Shown: piece after piece, positions 6,273-11,683 of the stretch
Numbering within the stretch: the first letter of the stretch is position 1
Layout of the letters: each line of letters begins with the position of its first letter
Source: Acidobacteriota bacterium
GTDB lineage: Bacteria > Acidobacteriota > Terriglobia > Terriglobales > Acidobacteriaceae
Assembly (NCBI GenBank): GCA_021809235.1
Contig: JAKBAG010000075.1
Span: 1 to 11,683, forward strand
Reading direction: 5' to 3'
Length of the DNA stretch: 11,683 bases
The notes under the pieces: model-generated
The model's input: the letters and a program-made list of their open reading frames with translations, nothing else
What the model was told of the DNA's origin: nothing
The model's database searches: none
Position numbers and translations under genes: made by a program

Positions 6273-7756
6273 AAAATCGGGAACGACTGCCTCTGCTCCG
6301 GCTGCTGGGTTTGACGCTGGCTGCACTGCTGATTCAGGGCTACCATCTGGGCGTGGAAGATGCCGAGATTTATATCCCGGCGGCTAAGAATCTGCTCCAC
6401 CCCTCCCTGTATCCCTACGGCCGCGAGTTCTTCCTTTCGCATGCGCACCTGTCGCTGTTCAGTCCGCTGCTGGCCTTATCGGCACGCATCACGCACCTTT
6501 CCATGGACTGGACAATCTTTGTCTGGTATCTGCTGACGCTGTTTGCCATGCTTCTGTCGAGCTGGCTTCTGGTCACGGCCTGCTTCACCTCGGCACGCGC
6601 CCGCTGGACGGCTCTGCTGGTGATGACCACCGTGATGGCCATGCCGGCCACCAATACCGGCCTGCTGCTGATGGATCCCTATCTGACGGCGCGCTCCCTA
6701 TCCACGCCTTTGACTCTGTTTGCCCTTGCCGGTCTGTTGCAGCGGCAGTACGTGCGTACGACGGTGTTTGTCCTGCTGGTGGCTTCGGTGCATCCGCAGA
6801 TGGCCGCATATCTGATTTTCCTTACGCTACTGCACTGGATGTATGCGCGGACCTCGCAGACTGTCCAGCAGCCTGCCATGCCTGCTATGGCTGCGGCAGT
6901 GGTATTGTTGCCCAGTGGCTTTCATTTCGCCCCGGCCTCCGGACCCTATCGTGAAGCCCTGTTTTCGCGGGACTATTTTTTTCTCTATAACTGGACCTGG
7001 TATCACTGGCTGGGCATGCTGGCTCCGCTTGCGATTCTGGCATTCTTCTGGCGCGGAAAGCTGCGCGGGGTGCAGCCCGCGTTTGAGCAGCTCAGTTTCC
7101 TGATGCTGCCCTTCGGACTCATCTCGGTTGCCGTTGCGATTGTGCTGGCAAGCTCGCCATCCTTTGAAATGTTTGCGCGCCTGCAACCGCTGCGCACCTT
7201 CCACCTGATCACGATTGTTTTTGTGCTGCTCTTTGCTGGAGTGATTGGGGAATATCTGGCGCAGCGTCGTCCCTGGTTGATTGCATTGATCGTTCTGCCG
7301 CTGGGTACGGGCATGTATGCCATTGCCGAGGCAACCTATCCGCATAGCCCGCATATCGAGCTGCCGGGAATGGCGACGAACAATCCCTGGCTGAATACGC
7401 TGCAATGGATACGCAACAATACCCCGCAGGATGCCGTCTTTGCCCTGGATGCGCGCTACTTCAAGGACCCTGTAACCGATGTACATGGCTTTCGGGCCAT
7501 TGCCGAGCGATCCTCCCTGGCTGACTACTACAAGGACAGCGGCGTGGTTTCGCTCTTTCCGGAACTGGCGCCCGAATGGAAGCAGATGAGCGATGCCACG
7601 CAGGGATTGAACCATTTTCAGTCAGCAGATTTTCAGCGTCTTCACGCCGAGTATCCCCAGGTGGACTGGACGGTCATTCACGGCCCGGCTCCCAGCGGGA
7701 TGCGTTGCCCCTATCAGCGTGGCGGCTATGCCGTCTGTCAGCTTGCAGCGCAGTAA
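6269..7756 (+). CDS. Polytopic membrane protein, putative GT-C-type glycosyltransferase (paralogue of 3584-5242)
   Basis: A 495-residue multi-pass membrane protein beginning at a GTG that overlaps the previous stop by 4 bases (GTGA) and has GGAGGAG 5 bases upstream. After the first helix comes GYHLGVEDAEIY (Glu30-Asp31), matching GYHPGFEDDGVY of the gene at 3584. Other blocks shared with that protein include a DxxLxxRxLxTxLxL pattern, an HP-x-M-x-A turn, RDYFFLYNWTWYHWLG, LQPLRTFHL, WIRNNTPQDAVFALD and FRAIAERSSLADYYKDSG. The early acidic pair in the first outer loop is a GT-C feature, so transfer of a lipid-linked sugar on the periplasmic side is a reasonable inference. The tight coupling to a polyprenyl-phosphate-sugar-type synthase supports this. 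It could instead be an uncharacterised polysaccharide-processing membrane protein. The C-terminal hydrophilic domain of about 130 residues is probably periplasmic. Confidence 0.88.
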   Translation: MKNRERLPLLRLLGLTLAALLIQGYHLGVEDAEIYIPAAKNLLHPSLYPYGREFFLSHAHLSLFSPLLALSARITHLSMDWTIFVWYLLTLFAMLLSSWLLVTACFTSARARWTALLVMTTVMAMPATNTGLLLMDPYLTARSLSTPLTLFALAGLLQRQYVRTTVFVLLVASVHPQMAAYLIFLTLLHWMYARTSQTVQQPAMPAMAAAVVLLPSGFHFAPASGPYREALFSRDYFFLYNWTWYHWLGMLAPLAILAFFWRGKLRGVQPAFEQLSFLMLPFGLISVAVAIVLASSPSFEMFARLQPLRTFHLITIVFVLLFAGVIGEYLAQRRPWLIALIVLPLGTGMYAIAEATYPHSPHIELPGMATNNPWLNTLQWIRNNTPQDAVFALDARYFKDPVTDVHGFRAIAERSSLADYYKDSGVVSLFPELAPEWKQMSDATQGLNHFQSADFQRLHAEYPQVDWTVIHGPAPSGMRCPYQRGGYAVCQLAAQ

Positions 7757-7851
7757 GGCAAGACTGAGTTGCGATGATCCATCCATAAATCGTGCCGAAT
7801 CGGAATGCCATTCATCGGAGCGCAACGGAGCTTCTGCTAGCATGAGTTAAA

Positions 7852-7862
7852 GATCATTGATC
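7852..7862. repeat. 11-base palindrome GATCATTGATC upstream of the acyl carrier protein gene
   Basis: A perfect GATCA-T-TGATC palindrome in the 181-base gap between the second membrane protein and the acyl carrier protein gene, about 75 bases before its TTG start. It may be a small regulatory site. Chance cannot be excluded at this length. Confidence 0.2.
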
Positions 7863-7923
7863 ATGTATGGCATCCGGAATACGGTGGAGAAACACTGCCA
7901 GCGTATTCGCCATGCTGAGATTC

Positions 7924-7928
7924 AGGAG
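7924..7928 (+). promoter_or_regulatory. Shine-Dalgarno site AGGAG selecting a TTG start for the acyl carrier protein
   Basis: AGGAG lies 9 bases upstream of the TTG at 7938. It is the best ribosome site near this gene and points to a 79-residue product rather than longer versions from 7857 or 7863. Confidence 0.6.
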
Positions 7929-7937
7929 AAGTTACCT

Positions 7938-8177
7938 TTGAACCAGGAAGCGGTCTACGAAAAGCTGACAGAGATTTTCCACGATCTGTTTGATGATGAT
8001 TCGATTGTGGTGACCCCCGAGCTTACCGCCAGGGATGTGGAAGGCTGGGACAGCCTCGCCCACATCCGGCTGATTATCACGATTGAGAAAGCCTTTAAGG
8101 TGAAGTTCTCGACGACTGAAATTGCCAAGCTGGAAAAAGTGGGCGATCTGGCGGCATTGATTCAGAGCCGAGCCTGA
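7938..8177 (+). CDS. Acyl carrier protein (partner of the adjacent FkbH enzyme)
   Basis: A 79-residue acidic acyl carrier protein. The phosphopantetheine attachment site is EGWDSLAHIRL with the modified serine at residue 39; the surrounding helices (VYEKLTEIFHDLF at the start, FSTTEIAKLEKVGDLAALI at the end) fit the family. The TTG start is chosen because AGGAG lies 9 bases before it and the product then has standard carrier length. The frame remains open upstream to 7857, but those 27 residues are basic and unlike carrier proteins. It differs from a housekeeping fatty-acid carrier in context: the next gene is an FkbH-family enzyme, which needs a discrete carrier to hold a glycerate-derived acyl unit. 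A phosphopantetheinyl transferase would have to be supplied from elsewhere. Confidence 0.88.
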   Translation: MNQEAVYEKLTEIFHDLFDDDSIVVTPELTARDVEGWDSLAHIRLIITIEKAFKVKFSTTEIAKLEKVGDLAALIQSRA

Positions 8178-8201
8178 GCCTGCGGCTACATTCCAGTCTG
8201 C

Positions 8202-8222
8202 CCGCACCATTCCCATGTGCGG
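8202..8222 (+). other. Intergenic hairpin between the carrier protein gene and fkbH
   Basis: CCGCAC and GTGCGG form a perfect 6-base stem with a 9-base loop in the 97-base gap. No run of T follows, so it is not a typical intrinsic terminator. It might stabilise the carrier-protein message or tune expression between the two genes. Confidence 0.3.
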
Positions 8223-8274
8223 AAGCGGAGAGTCTGTCCATCGGTCATGATGAGTTCTTTTCCCCGGAGTTTTG

Positions 8275-10179
8275 ATGTCCATTGACTTGTATACAGAGTT
8301 GCAATGGTTGCCGCGTTCCCCGCAGGATTTCTCTGCCTGCGTCAAGGCATGGTCAGAAGCCGATGGAGGTGCGCCGCTGCGTGCGCTGGCCTCTTACGGT
8401 CTGGACCTGAACCAGCTGACTCGGCTGGCCAAGCCTATCACCGCAGCCATTGGCCGCGGCGCAGATCTTACACCACTGCTTCCTTTCCGGCTGGCTGTGA
8501 TTGGCAATGCGACGATGGACTTCATTCTGCCGGCTCTGGTGGCCAGCGCGGCGCGTCACGGCATTGCGCTGGAGATTATCCAGCCCGCGTATGACCAGGT
8601 GGCGCAGGAAGCATTGACGCCGGATTCACGCGTGAATGCGTCCAAGCCGAACGCCGTGCTGTTTGCGATGGACTATCGTGCGTTGCCACTCAAGTTTGTT
8701 CCCGGGGATGCGGACGCTGCCGCCAATGCCGTTCTCGGTGCCACCGGTTACCTGGCTGCGCTGCGGGACGGCATCCAGAAGAACTGCGGCGCTGCATGCA
8801 TCTTTCAGACCTTTGCGCCTGCACCGGAGACGGTCTTCGGCAGTCTCGATCGAGCGCTGCCGGGAACCATGCGTTGGATGTTGGATGAAGTCAACCGCGG
8901 TTTGGCGGAGCAGGTGCTCGCTGCCGGCGATGTGCTGCTGGATGTTGCCGGATTGGCGGAGACCGTGGGGCTGGCTACCTGGCACGATCCGCAGTTGTGG
9001 AACCTGGGGAAGTTCCCCTGCGCCGAGAGCGTAATTCCGCTCTATGCCGATCATGTGGCGCGGACGCTGGCTGCCATGCGTGGCAAGAGCCGCAAGGTGC
9101 TGGTACTCGATCTGGACAATACCGTCTGGGGCGGTGTGATTGGCGACGATGGTCTGGAAGGGATCCGTGTGGCACAGGGTGATGCTGTCGGCGAAGCCCA
9201 TCTGGCGGTGCAGCGCATGGCACTCGATCTGCGCAAGCGCGGTATTGTGCTGGCTGTCTCTTCGAAGAACACCGATGAGGTGGCGCGTGAGCCGTTCCTG
9301 AAGCATCCGGAGATGCTGCTGAAGCTCGACCACATTGCCGTCTTTCAGGCCAACTGGAATGACAAGGCGACCAATCTGCAGGCCATCGCAGAGGAACTCT
9401 CCGTCGGCATCGATTCCCTGGTGTTCCTGGATGACAATCCTGTGGAGCGCGGACTGGTGCGGAAGCTGTTGCCGCAGGTAGCGGTTCCGGAACTGCCCGA
9501 GGATGCTGCCGGATATGCTCGCACGCTGGCAGCCGCGGGATATTTTGAGGCCACTGCCTTTGCTGGCGAAGATCTGAAGCGCGCGGATTTCTATCAGGAT
9601 AATGCCAAGCGCATCAGCCTGCAGAAGCAGGTGGGTGGCGTGGACGCGTATCTGGCTTCGCTCGATATGACGATCACGTTTCAGCCGTTTGACGCGACGG
9701 GACGGGCGCGGATCGTACAGCTGATCAACAAGTCGAACCAATACAACCTGACGACGCGGCGGTATACCGATCCCGAAGTGTTGGCAGCAGAAGAGGCCCC
9801 GGATGTCTTTACGCTTCAGGTAAGGCTGGCGGATATCTTTGGCGACAACGGGATGATCAGCGTGGTGATCTGCCGACCCTCGGAGCAGGGTATCTGGGAA
9901 GTGGATACCTGGCTGATGAGCTGTCGCGTGCTGGGGCGCAAGGTGGAGCACATGGTGTTGAATCATCTGGTGGAGCAGGCAAAATCCCGCGGCATCCATA
10001 CGATCGTTGGGCGCTACTTGCCCACCGAGCGGAACAAGCTGGTGGTGGACCACTACGCCAAGCTAGGCTTCACCAAGATCGGCGAGGATGCCTCAGGCAA
10101 AACAGAATGGAAGCTGGATGTGGCCGAGGCAAAGCCAGAAATGGCACCGATGAAGGTAGTTGTACTCGCATCCGAATAA
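8275..10179 (+). CDS. fkbH: FkbH-like HAD-IIIC family protein (glyceryl/acyl-ACP synthase type)
   Basis: A 634-residue FkbH-family enzyme. Characterised FkbH proteins take 1,3-bisphosphoglycerate, remove phosphate and load the glyceryl unit onto an acyl carrier protein. The N-terminal region includes LAVIGNATMDFILPAL (from residue 73), resembling the SGNH-like domain of FkbH relatives. The HAD phosphatase core follows, with VLVLDLDNTVWGG (nucleophile Asp279 and Asp281), VSSKN (Lys331) and VFLDDNPVER (Asp386-Asp387). The C-terminal part is acetyltransferase-like and contains MSCRVLGR with Cys550, a cysteine typical of this family region. All HAD catalytic residues are present, so it should be active. 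The ATG at 8275 has CGGAG 5 bases upstream; an adjacent TTG at 8272 is less likely. The carrier protein gene lies just upstream and an SGNH gene 21 bases downstream, so a joint pathway is likely. The acyl unit could be glyceryl or another hydroxy-acyl group. Confidence 0.92.
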   Translation: MSIDLYTELQWLPRSPQDFSACVKAWSEADGGAPLRALASYGLDLNQLTRLAKPITAAIGRGADLTPLLPFRLAVIGNATMDFILPALVASAARHGIALEIIQPAYDQVAQEALTPDSRVNASKPNAVLFAMDYRALPLKFVPGDADAAANAVLGATGYLAALRDGIQKNCGAACIFQTFAPAPETVFGSLDRALPGTMRWMLDEVNRGLAEQVLAAGDVLLDVAGLAETVGLATWHDPQLWNLGKFPCAESVIPLYADHVARTLAAMRGKSRKVLVLDLDNTVWGGVIGDDGLEGIRVAQGDAVGEAHLAVQRMALDLRKRGIVLAVSSKNTDEVAREPFLKHPEMLLKLDHIAVFQANWNDKATNLQAIAEELSVGIDSLVFLDDNPVERGLVRKLLPQVAVPELPEDAAGYARTLAAAGYFEATAFAGEDLKRADFYQDNAKRISLQKQVGGVDAYLASLDMTITFQPFDATGRARIVQLINKSNQYNLTTRRYTDPEVLAAEEAPDVFTLQVRLADIFGDNGMISVVICRPSEQGIWEVDTWLMSCRVLGRKVEHMVLNHLVEQAKSRGIHTIVGRYLPTERNKLVVDHYAKLGFTKIGEDASGKTEWKLDVAEAKPEMAPMKVVVLASE

Positions 10180-10187
10180 ATGCTGCG

Positions 10188-10193
10188 AGGAGG
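10188..10193 (+). promoter_or_regulatory. Shine-Dalgarno site AGGAGG selecting a TTG start
   Basis: A perfect AGGAGG lies 7 bases upstream of the TTG at 10201, while the first in-frame ATG (10228) is much too far away. It fixes the unusual start codon of the first SGNH gene. Confidence 0.75.
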
Positions 10194-10200
10194 ATAGCGA

Positions 10201-11367
10201 TTGAACGAGGGCAACAGCAATCTCCGAATGCGCAGATGGGACAGGCTGCTGCTCCCAGCCTTGTCATTCCTGACGATTCTGGGATCATTCGGCATTGTGG
10301 AGCTGGCCTCTCGCGCCTGCTTCCCCGAGCAACGTTCCATTCTGGCAAGTTGTTTTGTACTCAATGATGCCGTCCACGGAGTGCACGGCAAGCCGGGATG
10401 CACCTTTGTCGAGAAAAGCTCAGAGAGTGGTACGGTTCATTATGCCTTTTATGATCGTGGCTATCGCAATCCATCAAGACTGCTGGAGGATGCAGGTAGC
10501 AGATTCCGGATTGTCCTGACGGGTTCATCCATTGCATTGGCTGAGCATGTGCGACAGTCTCAAAGTGCAGCGGCGATACTGCCTCAGCTCCTCGACCAGA
10601 ACCGTGGCGTCAAGGTTGTGCTGTACAACGAGGGGATGGGATTCGGTTTTGCGCAGAACACTGACTTACGGTTTCAGGATGTGCTGGATGTAAAGCCAAA
10701 TCTGATTCTTTGGATGATTACTCCATACGACATTTCCGGCGCATCGTTTGTCATCCCTGAGACAAATCCGGTGCAGTGGGGAAATCAAAGCCTGTTGGTG
10801 AAGATTCGGAGTCGTATTCAAAGCTACTTTGCAAACGAATCGCCAAAGCAGGCACTCACAGATTTCCTGGGACGGACAGGAACAGCTTTTGCTCTCCGAT
10901 GGATTTTGTATCGAAGTCCGAGTCTGTATCTGAAGTCATACCTGTCTCAAGTTGACTCGGAGGCTGGATTTCTGCGCAGGAATCTGAGTCCTGCCTGGAC
11001 TGTGGATCTGCAAGAGACAGGGCGATTCTCTGCGGAAATCTCCAGGAAGGCGCATGCTGCGGGGATCCCGCTCGTTGTCACTTATATCCCGAATCATGCT
11101 CAGGCTGAAATGATTGCAACGGGTTCCTGGCCAAAGGAATATGATCCCTATCGCCTGAACCAGATTGTCCAGAGCATGGTCGTCAATCAGGGAGACATCT
11201 TTTTGAATGTAGCGCCGGAGTATCGCGATATTCCAGTCGCTGATATCCAGCAGGATTATCTTCCGGTAGATGGACATCCCAATGCAGCCGGACAGGCGCT
11301 TATAGCGCGGTTGATTGCGCAACAGCTCACAAGCGGAGTGGTTCCGGAGCTGCGCTCTGTCCAGTAA
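10201..11367 (+). CDS. Membrane-anchored SGNH/GDSL-like protein, probable extracytoplasmic acyltransferase or esterase
   Basis: A 388-residue protein starting at TTG with a perfect AGGAGG 7 bases upstream. One N-terminal helix (about residues 16-33) should anchor it with the rest outside the cytoplasm. SGNH signatures are VLTGSSIAL (Gly108-Ser109-Ser110, Ser110 as likely nucleophile in place of GDS), YNEGMGFGF (block II-like) and DGHPNAAGQAL (Asp357, His359, the catalytic DxxH-type end). The usual GxND block is replaced by ITPYD. Just after the anchor is a cysteine pair, Cys51 and Cys67, spaced exactly as in the next gene and possibly a disulfide. Related membrane-anchored SGNH proteins (AlgJ/AlgX-like) acylate exopolysaccharides. 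Its place 21 bases after fkbH suggests it handles the acyl group made by that enzyme. Hydrolase activity is the alternative. Base composition is noticeably lower in GC than fkbH. Confidence 0.8.
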   Translation: MNEGNSNLRMRRWDRLLLPALSFLTILGSFGIVELASRACFPEQRSILASCFVLNDAVHGVHGKPGCTFVEKSSESGTVHYAFYDRGYRNPSRLLEDAGSRFRIVLTGSSIALAEHVRQSQSAAAILPQLLDQNRGVKVVLYNEGMGFGFAQNTDLRFQDVLDVKPNLILWMITPYDISGASFVIPETNPVQWGNQSLLVKIRSRIQSYFANESPKQALTDFLGRTGTAFALRWILYRSPSLYLKSYLSQVDSEAGFLRRNLSPAWTVDLQETGRFSAEISRKAHAAGIPLVVTYIPNHAQAEMIATGSWPKEYDPYRLNQIVQSMVVNQGDIFLNVAPEYRDIPVADIQQDYLPVDGHPNAAGQALIARLIAQQLTSGVVPELRSVQ

Positions 11368-11386
11368 GCGCAGTACATCCCAAGGC

Positions 11387-11394
11387 AAGGAAGG
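11387..11394 (+). promoter_or_regulatory. Shine-Dalgarno site AAGGAAGG before a TTG start
   Basis: AAGGAAGG lies 5 bases upstream of the TTG at 11400, in frame with the ATG at 11421. It favours the TTG as the start of the last, truncated gene. Confidence 0.5.
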
Positions 11395-11399
11395 CAATC

Positions 11400-11683
11400 T
11401 TGGATTCAGACTCATTCGGCATGAAGAAACAACTTGAACCGGATTCTCGGCCCATATTGCTCCGGCGAGACTGGATGATCCTGCCCCTGCTGGCGATGAT
11501 GACTATCGTTAGCCTGGCATTTTCATCGGAGAAAGTTTCCGAGATGGTGAATGGGAAGCCAAAATCCGCCGTGGGAAATTGTCTGGATACCAGCCATCCT
11601 GACCAGGGGATTCGAGGAATTCCAAACTGCAAGACAACTGAGACGGACTATGGCGTACCGCCAGTGGAATATGTTTTCGATAG
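11400..11683 (+). CDS. Second membrane-anchored SGNH-like protein, N-terminal part only (3' truncated by the window)
   Basis: An open frame with no stop up to the window end, encoding 94 residues of a gene that continues outside. It has an N-terminal helix (about residues 26-41, DWMILPLLAMMTIVSLAF) and then the pattern C-x8-G-[VI]-x-G-x-P-x-C (Cys61 and Cys77). The preceding SGNH protein has the same pattern with identical 16-residue cysteine spacing, followed in both by a short polar stretch and an aromatic Tyr/Phe-Asp segment. The two are therefore probably tandem paralogues, although the catalytic blocks of this one are not in view. The start is TTG at 11400 with AAGGAAGG 5 bases upstream; ATG at 11421 is the alternative. 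It lies 32 bases after the previous stop, so it is probably in the same operon. Confidence 0.7.
   Translation, partial: MDSDSFGMKKQLEPDSRPILLRRDWMILPLLAMMTIVSLAFSSEKVSEMVNGKPKSAVGNCLDTSHPDQGIRGIPNCKTTETDYGVPPVEYVFD

Noticed and set aside
6827..7615. Open frame of 262 codons on the minus strand opposite the second membrane protein
   Set aside because: Antisense shadow; the translation is Gln/Arg/His-rich without motifs, while the plus-strand gene has conserved family blocks.
8626..10053. Long open frame (475 codons) on the minus strand opposite fkbH
   Set aside because: It lies wholly inside a strongly recognised gene, and its translation is rich in His, Gln and Arg with no domain-like motif. 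It is a by-product of high-GC codon use.

Overview
The window looks like a chromosomal segment from a Gram-negative, moderately high-GC bacterium. Gene style (ADP-heptose-type glycosyltransferase, FkbH/acyl-carrier cassette, TTG starts with strong Shine-Dalgarno sites) would fit an Acidobacteriota of the Terriglobia type, but that placement is an impression without database support. No rRNA, tRNA, CRISPR, insertion sequence or phage gene is visible. Coding density is high; the longest gap without a gene is about 230 bases.

Left part (1-2082): the 3' end of a molybdenum hydroxylase large subunit (xanthine dehydrogenase family) is followed by xdhC, its cofactor-insertion factor. A small four-helix membrane protein on the opposite strand overlaps the end of xdhC tail to tail.

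Middle part (2231-7756): this is a cell-envelope glycan region. A family 9 (heptosyltransferase-like) glycosyltransferase on the minus strand is divergent from a large polytopic membrane protein. After a gap holding two dyad-symmetric sites comes a DPM1/GtrB-like family 2 glycosyltransferase. It is coupled by a 4-base overlap to a second polytopic membrane protein that is clearly a paralogue of the first. The simplest reading is that the family 2 enzyme makes a polyprenyl-phosphate sugar and the two membrane proteins are GT-C-type transferases using such donors outside the membrane. That role is inferred.

Right part (7938-end): an acyl carrier protein, an FkbH-type HAD-IIIC enzyme and two tandem membrane-anchored proteins, the first with SGNH signatures and the second cut by the window end. 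FkbH enzymes load a glycerate-derived unit onto a carrier protein. Membrane-anchored SGNH proteins commonly move acyl groups onto or off extracellular polysaccharides. Together with the upstream glycosyltransferases this suggests a pathway that decorates a surface glycan with an FkbH-derived acyl group (for example glyceryl). This is the most interesting hypothesis in the window. The membrane acyl exporter (MBOAT) such a pathway would need is not seen here and might lie just past the right edge.
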